Shown one piece after another: positions 17,493 to 26,891 of a stretch of 64,000 bases of DNA. The position numbers and the translations under genes were made by a program. The notes under the pieces are model-generated. The model was given only the letters and a program-made list of their open reading frames with translations. It did no database searches and was not told the origin of the DNA. The DNA comes from an uncultured Neglectibacter sp. GTDB lineage: Bacteria; Bacillota; Clostridia; Oscillospirales; Acutalibacteraceae. Every line of letters begins with the position of its first letter. Within the stretch, counting starts at the first letter, position 1. The stretch lies in NCBI GenBank assembly GCA_947647615.1, contig CANSKS010000005.1, positions 28,228 through 92,227 on the forward strand, given 5' to 3'.

Positions 17493-18668
17493 TTGTCCGA
17501 TTTCATAATGAGGCTTTTAGTGAAAGGCTACGGCATCACAGAAAGCCTCGAGGTTCGAGAAAAAAGCGGCCGGGCGGCTGGAGCGGTGGGAATTGCTACC
17601 AATCTGCTTTTGTTTCTCATTAAATTTATCACCGGGTTCTTTTCTCATTCCTTGGCTATTATGGCCGATGCAATAAATAACCTGACCGATTCCGGATCTT
17701 CTATCATCATGCTGGTAGGGTTCAAATTGGCCGGAAAACCGGCAGACGAGGAGCATCCCTTTGGCCATGCCCGTATTGAGTACCTTTCTGGTGTGATCGT
17801 CTCGTTTATCGTGCTGTTTTTGGGGCTTCAGCTGGGTATGTCTTCCATAGAAAAGATTTTTCATCCGGAGGTTACCGAGTACGGCTGGACCGCTTTATTC
17901 GTCTTGGTGGTTTCTGTTCTGATTAAGCTTTGGCAATGCCTTTTTTACCGGAAAGTGGGCCGGCAAATCCATTCCGAAGCATTGCTTGCCACTTCGGAAG
18001 ACAGCCGCAATGACGTAGCCGCCACCGGAGTGGTATTGCTGGGAGCTGTGATCACCCGGCTTTCGGGATGGAACTTGGATGGTTTTTTGGGCTTGGCTGT
18101 GGCCTTGTTTATTGTAGTTTCCGGCGTTAAGCTCATTATGGATACGGGAAACCCATTGCTTGGAGTGGCTCCGGAAAAAGCTTTGGTACGGGAAATCTAT
18201 GAGAAGATTATGTCCTATGAAGGGATTATCGGCATTCATGACCTGACGGTTCATAATTACGGAATAGGCCAATGCTTCGCTTCTGTCCATTGTGAAGTGC
18301 CTGCAGAAACCGATATCCTGCTGAGCCATGATGTGATTGACAATATAGAACGGGATTTTTTGAAAGAGGAGAACATCCACCTGGTGATTCACCTGGATCC
18401 TGTGGTCACCAGTGACGGCCGTACCAACGCTTTGCGGGAGCAGGTACGGGACCGTGTGAAAAAAAAGTATCCGCAAGTCACAATTCACGATTTCCGGGTG
18501 GTGTGGGGTGTCACTCATTCCAATATCGTTTTTGACGTGGCTGCCCCTTATTCCTTAACCGATAGCGATGAAACCATTCGAAGAAATTTGGACGAAGAGC
18601 TTAGAAAGCTGGATGAATCCTATCGTATGGTGATTACCATCGACAGGGAAAGCATGCAAGGCCCTTGA
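17493..18668 (+). CDS. Cation diffusion facilitator transporter
   Basis: A 391-residue CDF antiporter for divalent metals (Zn, Fe, Mn or Cd). An N-terminal membrane domain of about six helices contains the metal-site segment ADAINNLTDSGSS and the paired site in a later helix (SRNDVAATG). HPFGHARIEYLSG is the family signature. A cytoplasmic dimerisation domain follows from about residue 210 (IHDLTVHNYG, VHCEVPAE). The C-terminal domain is longer than the usual 90 residues and seems to hold a second similar unit (TIHDFRVVWG). TTG start with GGAGGG. Metal specificity cannot be read safely. Confidence 0.88.
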   Translation: MSDFIMRLLVKGYGITESLEVREKSGRAAGAVGIATNLLLFLIKFITGFFSHSLAIMADAINNLTDSGSSIIMLVGFKLAGKPADEEHPFGHARIEYLSGVIVSFIVLFLGLQLGMSSIEKIFHPEVTEYGWTALFVLVVSVLIKLWQCLFYRKVGRQIHSEALLATSEDSRNDVAATGVVLLGAVITRLSGWNLDGFLGLAVALFIVVSGVKLIMDTGNPLLGVAPEKALVREIYEKIMSYEGIIGIHDLTVHNYGIGQCFASVHCEVPAETDILLSHDVIDNIERDFLKEENIHLVIHLDPVVTSDGRTNALREQVRDRVKKKYPQVTIHDFRVVWGVTHSNIVFDVAAPYSLTDSDETIRRNLDEELRKLDESYRMVITIDRESMQGP

Positions 18669-18703
18669 AAAGAGAGGCTTTTTATATTACAATGGTTCCA
18701 TTG

Positions 18704-18726
18704 ACCGGTTTTGGAAACCGGTTTTT
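18704..18726 (+). terminator. Terminator after the CDF gene
   Basis: Perfect ACCGGTTT-TGG-AAACCGGT stem followed by TTTT. It ends only 18 bases before the next start codon. Confidence 0.75.
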
Positions 18727-18743
18727 AGAAGGGCGGGCATGCG

Positions 18744-19472
18744 GTGAAAGAAAATAAATATGATGAACCTGCTTTTTTCGAAAAATACGGGCAGATGTAT
18801 CGCTCCAAGGAGGGGCTTGCCGGAGCGGGAGAATGGGAAACCTTACAAAGCCTCCTGCCGGAGCTTTTGGGAAAAGAAATGCTGGACTTGGGATGCGGCT
18901 ATGGTTGGCATTGTATTTATGCGGCAGAACATGGCGCGGCCCAGGTGCTGGGCGTGGATATTTCGGAGCGAATGTTGGCGGTGGCTAGAGAAAAGACAAA
19001 ATTTTCTCAAGTGATTTACCGGAAAAGCGCTATGGAAGATCTGGAATTCCAGGAAAGCAGTTTTGATTTGGTATTTAGCTCCTTGGCTCTTCACTATGTA
19101 GAATCCTTCGAAAAGCTGGCGGGAAATGTATGGAAATGGCTTAGGCCCGGAGGTGATTTTATATTTTCTGTGGAGCATCCTCTGTTCACGGCGGAGGGTT
19201 CTCAGGATTGGCTGCGGGATGAAGAGGGGAATATCCGTTGTTTTCCGGTAGATAACTACTTTTTCTCCGGAAAACGGGAGGCTTGCTTTTTAGGAGAGAC
19301 GGTGGTGAAATATCACCGTACCTTAACAGATTATTTAGAAGGCCTGGTGCGGCAGGGCTTCTCTTTGGCTCATGTGGCGGAACCACGTCCGCCGGAAAGG
19401 ATGCTGGCGTTTCCTGGCATGAAGGACGAGCTGCGCCGGCCTATGATGCTGCTGGTAGCGGCAAAAAAATAA
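18744..19472 (+). CDS. Class I SAM-dependent methyltransferase
   Basis: A 242-residue methyltransferase with the SAM motif MLDLGCGYGWHCIYAAEHGA near residue 50, VLGVDISERML (motif II region) and DLVFSSLALHYVES. The pattern is that of small-molecule UbiE/BioC-like enzymes; the substrate is unknown. GTG start with a modest AGAAGGG upstream. A terminator lies just before it and htpG follows after 18 bases, so it may be transcribed with htpG. Confidence 0.8.
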   Translation: MKENKYDEPAFFEKYGQMYRSKEGLAGAGEWETLQSLLPELLGKEMLDLGCGYGWHCIYAAEHGAAQVLGVDISERMLAVAREKTKFSQVIYRKSAMEDLEFQESSFDLVFSSLALHYVESFEKLAGNVWKWLRPGGDFIFSVEHPLFTAEGSQDWLRDEEGNIRCFPVDNYFFSGKREACFLGETVVKYHRTLTDYLEGLVRQGFSLAHVAEPRPPERMLAFPGMKDELRRPMMLLVAAKK

Positions 19473-19490
19473 CAGAAAGGAAGTTCTATT

Positions 19491-21383
19491 ATGGCACTCA
19501 AAGAATTTAAAGCGGAATCCAAGCGACTGATGGACCTGATGATCAATTCCATCTATACACATAAAGAGATTTTTCTTCGGGAACTGATCTCTAATGCCAG
19601 CGACGCCATTGATAAGCTTTATTATCAAACCTTACAAAATGGCGATACCGGTCTTGACAGGGGAGACTTTGCCATTACCATCACGCAGAACAAAGATACC
19701 AGAACCTTGACAGTTTCCGATAACGGCGTAGGCATGACTCAGGAGGAACTGGACAATAACCTGGGAGTTATTGCCAAAAGCGGTTCTTTGCAGTTCAAAA
19801 AAGAGAACGAGCAGAAGGAAGAGATCGATATCATCGGCCAGTTTGGCGTAGGCTTTTATTCTGCCTTTATGGTGGCGGAAAAGGTGACGGTAGAAAGCCG
19901 GGCCTATGGCAGTGAAGAGGCGTGGCGATGGCAGTCCTCCGGGCTGGACGGCTATGAGATCACGCCCTGTGAGAAAGAAGGCCACGGCACGGTGATTACG
20001 TTGGAGCTAAAGCCCGATACGGAAGAGGAAAAATACAGCGAGTTTTTAGAGCAATACCGCATCACTTCTCTGGTGAAAAAATATTCCGACTATATCCGGT
20101 ACCCTATTCGCATGGAGCTTCAAAAAAGTAGGCTGAAGGAAGGCACAGGTACGGAAGGGAAGGACCCGGAATATGAGAGCTATTTTGAATGGGAAACCCT
20201 GAACAGTATGACGCCCATTTGGAAAAAATCCCGCTCCGAAGTCAAGGACGAGGAATTGAATGCCTTCTACAAAGAGAAATTCTTCGATTGGCAAGACCCT
20301 CTAAAGGTGATTCGCACTTCCACAGAGGGCGCGGCCACATACAGTGCTTTGCTGTTTATTCCCAAATCGGCCCCCATGGATTACTATACCAGGGAATATG
20401 AAAAGGGCTTGCAGCTTTATGCCAGCGGCGTGCTGATTATGGAAAAGTGCGGCGACCTGCTGCCCGATTGCTTTAGCTTTGTGAAGGGCCTGGTGGATTC
20501 CCAGGATCTTTCCCTGAACATTTCCAGGGAAATGCTGCAGCACGACCGCCAGCTGAAGCTCATAGCCGGAAGATTGGAAAAGAAGATCACTTCCGAGCTG
20601 TTGACCATGCGGAACAACGACCGGGAACATTATGAGGAGTTCTTCAAGAATTTTGGTCTGCAGTTAAAATATGGTATGTACGACAACTACGGCGCCAAAA
20701 AGGAAGAATTAAAAGATCTGGTGCTGTTCTATTCCTCTACAGAAAAAAAGCCGGTTACTTTAGAAGAGTATGTTTCCCGGATGAAGGAAGACCAACAGGT
20801 GATTTATTATGGCTGTGGCGAAACCGTGGAGAGAATTCTTCAATTGCCCCAGGCAGAGGCTATTGGGGAAAAAGGCTACGAAATGCTGTGCTTGACCGAT
20901 AATGTGGACGAGTTCGCCCTGCGCGTGCTAGGAAAATATGCGGAAAAGGAATTTCGCAATATTTCTGCCGACGACCTGCAGCTGCAAAGCGAAGAAGAAA
21001 AGAAAGAAACGGAAAAGCTCGCTTCCGACAACAAAGAGCTGCTGGATTATATGAAAGAAGGGCTGGAAGGTAAAGTAAAAGAGGTTCGCATTTCCGGCCG
21101 TTTAAAAAAGCACCCGGTGTGCATTTCCACCGATGGTATGATTTCTACGGAAATGGAAAAGGTGCTCAACGCCATGCCTGCTCAGGAAAAAGTGAAAGCT
21201 CAGCGGGTGTTGGAGATCAATGGGGAGCATCCCGTATTTGAAAAGCTCCAGGAGCTGTACGCGAAGGATAAAGAAAAGGTGAAACTTTATGCTGAGATCC
21301 TTTACGACCAAGCATTGCTAATCGAAGGACTTTCCATTGAGGATCCGGTAGCCTTCTCTCAAAAAATTTGTGAGATCATGTAA
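19491..21383 (+). CDS. htpG: Molecular chaperone HtpG (Hsp90)
   Basis: Cytosolic ATP-dependent chaperone of 630 residues. The GHKL ATPase domain is intact: [25 protein letters not shown] and [14 protein letters not shown] middle domain follows ([20 protein letters not shown]) and a C-terminal dimerisation domain with [22 protein letters not shown] precedes the ATG. Confidence 0.96.
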   Translation: MALKEFKAESKRLMDLMINSIYTHKEIFLRELISNASDAIDKLYYQTLQNGDTGLDRGDFAITITQNKDTRTLTVSDNGVGMTQEELDNNLGVIAKSGSLQFKKENEQKEEIDIIGQFGVGFYSAFMVAEKVTVESRAYGSEEAWRWQSSGLDGYEITPCEKEGHGTVITLELKPDTEEEKYSEFLEQYRITSLVKKYSDYIRYPIRMELQKSRLKEGTGTEGKDPEYESYFEWETLNSMTPIWKKSRSEVKDEELNAFYKEKFFDWQDPLKVIRTSTEGAATYSALLFIPKSAPMDYYTREYEKGLQLYASGVLIMEKCGDLLPDCFSFVKGLVDSQDLSLNISREMLQHDRQLKLIAGRLEKKITSELLTMRNNDREHYEEFFKNFGLQLKYGMYDNYGAKKEELKDLVLFYSSTEKKPVTLEEYVSRMKEDQQVIYYGCGETVERILQLPQAEAIGEKGYEMLCLTDNVDEFALRVLGKYAEKEFRNISADDLQLQSEEEKKETEKLASDNKELLDYMKEGLEGKVKEVRISGRLKKHPVCISTDGMISTEMEKVLNAMPAQEKVKAQRVLEINGEHPVFEKLQELYAKDKEKVKLYAEILYDQALLIEGLSIEDPVAFSQKICEIM

Positions 21384-21453
21384 ATGACGGGAATGCTCTT
21401 CCCAGAAAAGCCCATGAAGTTTTGCCAATGGCAAAGAAAGCTGGTATTGAAGT

Positions 21454-22905
21454 ATGAATCCGAATACCCCATATCCTTGTTCACAAGGTTCTGTCGGCCC
21501 TGTTCCGGGAAATGGTGCTCCGCCGTCTGGGCCTTATGCGCCGGGATATTTTCAAGTTCCACCGGCTGGCCCCTCCGGGACTGTCTATTCCGGGCCCTCT
21601 ACCGATTCCGGTTACGGGGTGCCAATGGCTTGTGCTCCTGTGCCTACAGAGGATGCTGCTGCCGTCCGCGCATCCTCCTCCGTTCCCGGAGGCTATGGCG
21701 CTTCTCCGGCAGGTTGTCAAGTGCCGCCCACAGTGGGAGGCGGTATACCTGGCGCTTTCGTTTTTCCGGATAATTCCACGCCTCGGTCCTTTCCTGGTTT
21801 TCCTGTAGCGGAAGGATACGGGCAGCCTCCAACGGCAGCTGGGCCTAAGGCTGTATATGGGAGTGAATTCTCGCCGGCCTATGTCCCTCCGGCAGGATAT
21901 GGGAGCTATCCGGTTTACGGTGGGTACCCGGCCCCGGGATTTTCCCTGCGGCCCTGTCGTCCTTCTCGTCTGAAGAACGCTACAAAGGCACTGAATGTTA
22001 TGGGGCTTTTGGTGCTGGGACAAACAGGCCTTGGTATGGTTTTTGGCTTCCTTCTGGGAATGGCCGTTTCCCTCACCGGGATCAATTTGGGGATTTGGGG
22101 CATGACCCAGCAATGGATGTCTGCGGCCTTGGTGCCTCTGAGTACAGCGTTGCCTTTCGCCATTTACCTGGGAGCTCGCCGGGAATATTTGACGGAGTAT
22201 TTGCGGTTCGAAAAGGTGGGATTCTTGAACGGCCTGCTCTGTGTGTTGGCTGGGTTGGGAATTTGTTTGCTGGGAAATTTCCCCTCGGCGTTTATTCAGG
22301 AGATCTTTGGCCGGTTTGGCTATGAACCAGCGGAAAGCTTTTCTCCCTATGCCACACTTGCGGAAATCTTGGTGGATTTTTTTGTCACTGCCATTGTGGT
22401 GCCGGTGATGGAGGAGTTTGCTTTTCGTGGTGTGCTATTTTCCCATTTACGACGTTATGGCGCAGGATTTGCCATTGCCGCCTCTTCCATTGTGTTCTCT
22501 TTGGTGCACCTGGATTTTTCCAATGTGGTTTTTGCCTTCATAGCAGGAATTGTGTTCGCTTTCCTCTATGAAAAAACCGGAAATTTGTGGGTTTCCATCT
22601 GCATTCACGCTTTGAATAACGGCTTGGCTGTTTTTCAAAATTACTCCAGTTCTCTTTTGGGTTCTCTGGGAGACCTGGTGGGCCTGTGGAGCTTCTGGGG
22701 GAGCATTGTTGTGGGGCTAATAGCCCTGGTGCTGCTGCTCACTTTGCGGCGGCAGCTGCTGTTCCAGAAAAAAGCAAGGCCTGGTTTGGCGGAGGTGCAG
22801 CCTTTAAGGGCCGGGGAAGCAGCATCCTGTATAGCCCGTTCTGTGGTACTCTGGCTGATCGTGGGGCTGATGGTGGCCTACACAGTTTCTCTTTTCCTTT
22901 TATGA
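21454..22905 (+). CDS. CPBP-family intramembrane metalloprotease with Pro/Gly-rich leader
   Basis: A 483-residue protein in two parts. The first 165 residues are a low-complexity segment rich in Pro, Gly, Tyr and Ser. Then come about eight membrane helices carrying the ABI/CPBP (Rce1-like) signature: EEFAFRGVLFSHLRRYG near residue 319, VHLDF near 353 and the terminal HALNN near 387, which together supply the Glu and His metal ligands. Such proteases cleave or process membrane-bound substrates and sometimes give bacteriocin immunity. The ribosome binding site is weak. The stop overlaps the start of tadA (ATGA). Confidence 0.82.
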   Translation: MNPNTPYPCSQGSVGPVPGNGAPPSGPYAPGYFQVPPAGPSGTVYSGPSTDSGYGVPMACAPVPTEDAAAVRASSSVPGGYGASPAGCQVPPTVGGGIPGAFVFPDNSTPRSFPGFPVAEGYGQPPTAAGPKAVYGSEFSPAYVPPAGYGSYPVYGGYPAPGFSLRPCRPSRLKNATKALNVMGLLVLGQTGLGMVFGFLLGMAVSLTGINLGIWGMTQQWMSAALVPLSTALPFAIYLGARREYLTEYLRFEKVGFLNGLLCVLAGLGICLLGNFPSAFIQEIFGRFGYEPAESFSPYATLAEILVDFFVTAIVVPVMEEFAFRGVLFSHLRRYGAGFAIAASSIVFSLVHLDFSNVVFAFIAGIVFAFLYEKTGNLWVSICIHALNNGLAVFQNYSSSLLGSLGDLVGLWSFWGSIVVGLIALVLLLTLRRQLLFQKKARPGLAEVQPLRAGEAASCIARSVVLWLIVGLMVAYTVSLFLL

Positions 22906-23369
22906 TGCCCCTTGCTTTCTTGCCGAAAAAAGAGTTCATGCTTCGCGCCTTGGAGCTGGCGGCTCAAGCAGCGGCCGATGGAGAAGTGCCTGTGGGTGCC
23001 GTGGTAGTGAAAAACGGCGTTGTAATTGGGGAGGGCAGAAATCGCCGGGAAAGAGAGAAGAATGCTTTAGCCCATGCCGAATTGGAGGCGATTTCCATGG
23101 CTTGTTGTGCCCTTGGAACTTGGCGGCTTACCGGATGCGAGCTTTATGTGACCTTGGAACCTTGCCCCATGTGTACTGGCGCGGTGATCAACTCGCATAT
23201 AGATAAAGTGATATATGGGACGGATGACGAACGGGGAGGCTGTTGTGGCACGGCGACGGATCTTTTTTCCCTGCCCTATAGCCACCGGCCGGAGATTTTC
23301 CGAGGATTTTTAGAAGAAGAGGCCAGAAAACTTCTGCAGAGCTTTTTTCGGCATTTGCGGAATTTGTGA
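22905..23369 (+). CDS. tadA: tRNA adenosine(34) deaminase
   Basis: Zinc enzyme that converts A34 of tRNA-Arg(ACG) to inosine. The deaminase zinc motif is complete: AHAELEAI (His and catalytic Glu) and EPCPMCTGA (two Cys). With the start at 22905 it has 154 residues, normal for the family; a neighbouring ATG at 22902 overlaps the previous stop, so translation is coupled. A much longer reading from 22686 runs through the protease gene in another frame and is rejected. Confidence 0.93.
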   Translation: MPLAFLPKKEFMLRALELAAQAAADGEVPVGAVVVKNGVVIGEGRNRREREKNALAHAELEAISMACCALGTWRLTGCELYVTLEPCPMCTGAVINSHIDKVIYGTDDERGGCCGTATDLFSLPYSHRPEIFRGFLEEEARKLLQSFFRHLRNL

Positions 23370-23407
23370 CTTCTTTTCGAAAAAAGGGGAAAATCTTGTT
23401 TTTTTTG

Positions 23408-23436
23408 TAGACACCGTCCCCAACATATGGTATACT
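23408..23436 (+). promoter_or_regulatory. Promoter of the DUF4234-DUF2752 pair
   Basis: TAGACA (23408-23413), 17-base spacer ending in the extended element TGG, then TATACT (23431-23436). Each hexamer matches consensus at five of six. Confidence 0.75.
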
Positions 23437-23457
23437 CAACAAAAGGCTTTTGTTGAG
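23435..23457. promoter_or_regulatory. Perfect 23-bp palindrome over -10 and +1
   Basis: CTCAACAAAAG, a single central G, then CTTTTGTTGAG: perfect 11-base arms. It starts inside the -10 hexamer and covers the expected transcription start, the classic place for a repressor operator. A 5' UTR stem-loop is the alternative reading. Confidence 0.65.
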
Positions 23458-23500
23458 GCGGTTTGCCAAGGCAGCCGAAAATATTTAGGAGGGTTTTTTT

Positions 23501-23854
23501 ATGAATCTCAAACAACGCAGTATCCCTATTGCCATTCTTCTCAGCATCATCACGTGCGGTATTTATGGAATCTATTGGTTTATTGTGATCACCAATGAGG
23601 TGAATCAGGTTACAGGTAACCAGAACGATACTTCCGGTGGTGTTTGCTTTTTGCTGTCCTTGATCACCTGTAATATTTATGGCATCTATTGGGCCTATAA
23701 AATGGGTGATAAACTGGACAATGCCCGGGCAAAGAATGGCGTTGCTCCTGGTTCTTTCCCCGTTCTGTTCCTGATCCTAAATTTGTTTGGACTGAGCATT
23801 GTCACAATGGGCATTATGCAGAACGAACTGAATAAGTATCTTCCTGCTGCCTAA
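23501..23854 (+). CDS. DUF4234 small membrane protein
   Basis: A 117-residue hydrophobic protein with a repeated pair of motifs, LSIITCGIYGIYWF near the start and LSLITCNIYGIYWAYKMG in the middle, the hallmark of DUF4234. Three to four membrane helices. The function of the family is unknown. GGAGGG precedes the ATG. It overlaps the next gene by one base and sits behind a promoter covered by a palindrome, so the pair looks like a regulated two-gene unit. Confidence 0.8.
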   Translation: MNLKQRSIPIAILLSIITCGIYGIYWFIVITNEVNQVTGNQNDTSGGVCFLLSLITCNIYGIYWAYKMGDKLDNARAKNGVAPGSFPVLFLILNLFGLSIVTMGIMQNELNKYLPAA

Positions 23855-24234
23855 TGACAGTTTCTAAAAGGCGGAAGCGTCTGCTTTTGGGTGCAGCGAT
23901 ATTGCTTAGTGCCGGGTTACTTTATGCCCTTTGGATCAATATTACCGGGCTTGCTATTCCTTGTGTGTTCCGGTTAATCACCGGGTTGTACTGCCCTGGC
24001 TGTGGTGTAACGACTCTATGTCTTTCTTTGTTACGGCTGGACTTTTCCGCCGCGTGGGAAGCAAATGCTGTGTTGCTGTTGTCCCTGCCTTTTTTGGCGC
24101 TCCTTTTAGGAAGGCTTTGTTTTCGTTACGTGAAAACAGGTTCTGTAATGTTATGTAAGTGGGAAACTGTGCTGTGCGGAGCACAGGTGGCGGTGTTCCT
24201 GATTTGGGGCGTCGTTAGAAATATTTGTTTTTAA
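23854..24234 (+). CDS. DUF2752 membrane protein
   Basis: A 126-residue protein with about three helices and the DUF2752 signature YCPGCGVTT, two Cys in a CPxCG motif at the membrane edge. The family frequently pairs with TM2 or DUF4234 proteins, as here. Function unknown; a Cys pair of this type could bind metal or take part in redox chemistry (inference). Its start overlaps the previous stop (TAATG). Confidence 0.8.
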   Translation: MTVSKRRKRLLLGAAILLSAGLLYALWINITGLAIPCVFRLITGLYCPGCGVTTLCLSLLRLDFSAAWEANAVLLLSLPFLALLLGRLCFRYVKTGSVMLCKWETVLCGAQVAVFLIWGVVRNICF

Positions 24235-24243
24235 ATTTTTAAG

Positions 24244-24281
24244 AAAAAAGCTGCCGCTTCCTAGGAAGCGGCAGCTTTTTT
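24244..24281. terminator. Bidirectional terminator between convergent genes
   Basis: A fully palindromic hairpin of 19 bases per arm (AAAAAAGCTGCCGCTTCCT and its complement), with A and T runs at the two ends. It serves the DUF2752 gene on the plus strand and the BofC-like gene on the minus strand. Confidence 0.92.
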
Positions 24282-24691
24282 TATCGGTAGTCTTCCAAGA
24301 TGGCCTTTACCTCTGCAAAACTGTTGGTTACAATGCCTTTTTGCAAAAGTTCAATGTCGGCCTGAGGCAACAGGTATACTTCGACCGGTGATGTGAGAAA
24401 AGGGGAAGATTCTTCGTTTTTGTATACTCCGATCTTTCCGTCGCACACTGTTATTAGGTAGCGTTCCGGAACGGAGGCAGGGCTGGGTTGAGGCGTATTG
24501 GGGATTTCTTGACTTGAGGAAATCTTTGGGTTATAATAACTAGTAGTGTGCTGGTAAGGAATGGTTTGTGCCGGTGCTACGCTCTTTTTCTTTAAGGAGA
24601 AAGCTGCTGCTGTCACCACCAGAGCTACCATGGCAATTAAAGAGAGAACTAAGGTCATTTTTTTGTAATTTTTGAATTTATGGCCGTTCAA
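24281..24691 (-). CDS. Membrane-anchored protein with BofC-like C-terminal domain
   Basis: A 136-residue protein: basic N-terminus, one membrane helix at about 12-32, a Ser/Pro/Thr linker, then a compact domain (RYLITVCDGKIGVYKNEE, PVEVYLLPQADIELLQKGI, EVKAILEDY). The pattern DGKI-V plus LP-D--LL-GI and a final LEDY resembles the C-terminal domain of BofC-type forespore proteins and their clostridial relatives. Start is TTG at 24691 with a strong GGAGGTGATG. It is divergent from PBP1A. A link to sporulation is inference only. Confidence 0.55.
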   Translation of the reverse strand: MNGHKFKNYKKMTLVLSLIAMVALVVTAAAFSLKKKSVAPAQTIPYQHTTSYYNPKISSSQEIPNTPQPSPASVPERYLITVCDGKIGVYKNEESSPFLTSPVEVYLLPQADIELLQKGIVTNSFAEVKAILEDYR

Positions 24692-24776
24692 AAAACATCA
24701 CCTCCGGTTTAGTATGGGCAGTTTTTGCCCTCCTATGCCGGGGAATGGCTTTTTCTGGATACCAAGGAGGAATACT

Positions 24777-26891
24777 TTGCTGAACAGAGAAGACATGAAC
24801 AAGTATAATACCACTGCCCGGCCGGTTTCTGCCGGACGGGCGGAAGGAGAGCTCTCCCAAACTGCGGGAGCCACAGCGCTTACCATGGGCGGCATGGTAT
24901 GGAAGGCTATAAAGACTGTGTTGTTTATCCTTTGTCTTACCGGTCTTTTGGTGTTCCTTTCCGTTGCCTCTTTCATTTTGAGCTTTCGAGATATTGAGCC
25001 GCCTAACCTTTCGGCAATGAGCCTGAATTTTTCCAGCTTCATTTATTTGGATAACCCGGATGGGACCTCTACGGAGTATTTGACCTTGCATGCCAATGAA
25101 GACAGAGTGTGGGTTCCTTTGAACGAAATTCCCCAAGCTATGATCGACGCCCAAATTGCCATAGAGGACAAGCGTTTCATGGAACACAATGGCGTGGATT
25201 GGCGTTCTACCGGTGGTGCTGTGGTCAGCCTTCTCACCAACACGCCGGGTCGCGGTGGCTCTACCCTGACCCAGCAGCTTATTAAAAATCTTACCGATCA
25301 AAACCAGGTAAGCGTACTGCGGAAAGTGCGGGAAATTTTTACCGCCTTGAACATGGAAAAGAAATATTCCAAGGACGAGATTCTGCTGGCCTATTTGAAC
25401 GTGGTAAACTACGGAAACCAGTGTCAGGGCGTGCAGGCAGCCGCCAATTCCTATTTTGGCAAAGACATTATAGATTGTTCCATTGCCGAATGTGCGTTGA
25501 TTGCGGGCATCACCCAAAACCCCTGGCAATATAATCCCTTCATTTTCCCAGAGGATGCTAAAGCGAAGGGAGAATTAGTTCTCCAAGAAATGGAGAAGCA
25601 GGAGAAAATCACTTCGGCAGAATACCGGGATGCCTTGGCGGAAATGCAGGCTATGACCTTCGGCTCCGACGAGGAAGATGAGGAAGATGAGGAAGAAGTT
25701 GAACCGGTTCAGGACCAAGAAAAGTGGAACTGGTATATCGAAACCTTGGTAGAAGATGTGATTTCCGATATTCAGGAATCTCAGAACGTCTCTTATGACA
25801 TGGCCGAATACATGCTCTATAATTCCGGCTTAGAAATCCATTGTGCCATGGACTTGAAAATGCAGACCGATATTGAAAAGATCTTTTTGGGCTCCGAAAA
25901 CATGCCGGAAGATAAAAATATCGATGCCAGCTTTTTTATGATGGATTATTCCGGCAAGGTGATGGCAGTGGTTGGCAGCCGTTTCCCAAAAACCACAGTG
26001 CGCGGTTGGAATAACGCGGTGGACGGCGCCCGGCAAACGGGCTCTTCTATAAAACCGATCAGCGTTTATTCTGTAGGGCTCATGGCGGAAGAAATTTATT
26101 ACGGCTCCGTATTAAAAGATGTGCCCATACCGGAATATTCTACCGGGGGCGATAGTTGGCCTGCCAATTTCTCTTTGAATTATGAGGGGACCATGAATGT
26201 GGACAAGGCTATTGAGGTGTCCCAAAACGCCCCGGCTGCTTGGCTGGCCCAAGCAGTGACGCCGGAGGCCTGCTATGACTGGCTCACTCAAAAACTTCAC
26301 TTTGAACACTTGACAGAAGAGGATTCCCACAGCCCGGCAGCTATGGCTTTAGGGGGGCTCAATTATGGCGCCACCACTAAGGAAATGGCAGCCGCTTTCC
26401 AAATTTTTGGAAATGGCGGTGTTTACCATAAGCCTTACACCTATAACTATGTGCGCAATCACGACAACGACATTATTTTAGATAACCGTGGTGACCCCGG
26501 TGAGCAGGTGATGAGCCCGGAGGACGCCACGGTGATGAACAAGCTTTTGCACAAGCCTACCGAAGGCTATAACGGTACCGCTGCCCCGCAGATGAGCGAG
26601 CTGAACGTGGACGTGTTCGGTAAAACCGGTACCACCGATTCCATGTACGATTATTGGTTTGTGGGAGGTACGCCTTTCTGTGTGGCGGCCATTTGGAACG
26701 GTTATAGTATCCCAGCCTACTTGGAAGATTCTACCATACACAAGATCACCTGGCGGACTGTTATGGAATATATGATTAACAATTACGATTGGTCTGGCAG
26801 CAGTTATACCTTGAGCGACAATGTGACACAGACTGCCTTTTGCCGCAGCAGTGGCCTTTTGGCAGGTACCAAGTGCTACGATTTCGACTAG
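24777..26891 (+). CDS. Class A penicillin-binding protein (PBP1A type), interrupted by an amber codon before its tail
   Basis: Bifunctional peptidoglycan synthase of 704 residues up to a TAG. One membrane helix (about 40-65) leads to a GT51 glycosyltransferase domain (AIEDKRFMEHNGVD with catalytic Glu near residue 129, RGGSTLTQQLIKNL) and a transpeptidase domain with SSIK near 422, SQN and KTGTTDS near 615. TTG at 24777 is chosen because AAGGAGG lies six bases upstream; the ATG six codons later is too far. The reading frame continues past the TAG as GWFSNEKMPRTC and a Pro/Ser tail, so the annotated end is premature relative to homologues. Both catalytic domains are complete without the tail. 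Confidence 0.9.
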   Translation: MLNREDMNKYNTTARPVSAGRAEGELSQTAGATALTMGGMVWKAIKTVLFILCLTGLLVFLSVASFILSFRDIEPPNLSAMSLNFSSFIYLDNPDGTSTEYLTLHANEDRVWVPLNEIPQAMIDAQIAIEDKRFMEHNGVDWRSTGGAVVSLLTNTPGRGGSTLTQQLIKNLTDQNQVSVLRKVREIFTALNMEKKYSKDEILLAYLNVVNYGNQCQGVQAAANSYFGKDIIDCSIAECALIAGITQNPWQYNPFIFPEDAKAKGELVLQEMEKQEKITSAEYRDALAEMQAMTFGSDEEDEEDEEEVEPVQDQEKWNWYIETLVEDVISDIQESQNVSYDMAEYMLYNSGLEIHCAMDLKMQTDIEKIFLGSENMPEDKNIDASFFMMDYSGKVMAVVGSRFPKTTVRGWNNAVDGARQTGSSIKPISVYSVGLMAEEIYYGSVLKDVPIPEYSTGGDSWPANFSLNYEGTMNVDKAIEVSQNAPAAWLAQAVTPEACYDWLTQKLHFEHLTEEDSHSPAAMALGGLNYGATTKEMAAAFQIFGNGGVYHKPYTYNYVRNHDNDIILDNRGDPGEQVMSPEDATVMNKLLHKPTEGYNGTAAPQMSELNVDVFGKTGTTDSMYDYWFVGGTPFCVAAIWNGYSIPAYLEDSTIHKITWRTVMEYMINNYDWSGSSYTLSDNVTQTAFCRSSGLLAGTKCYDFD

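Noticed and set aside
22686..22904. Seventy-three extra N-terminal codons for tadA
   Set aside because: They lie in another frame of the CPBP protease gene; the overlapping ATGATG at its stop gives a normal TadA.
23370..23500. Small SRP RNA after tadA, as in some Bacilli
   Set aside because: No conserved SRP Alu or S-domain core is present; the gap holds a promoter and palindrome.
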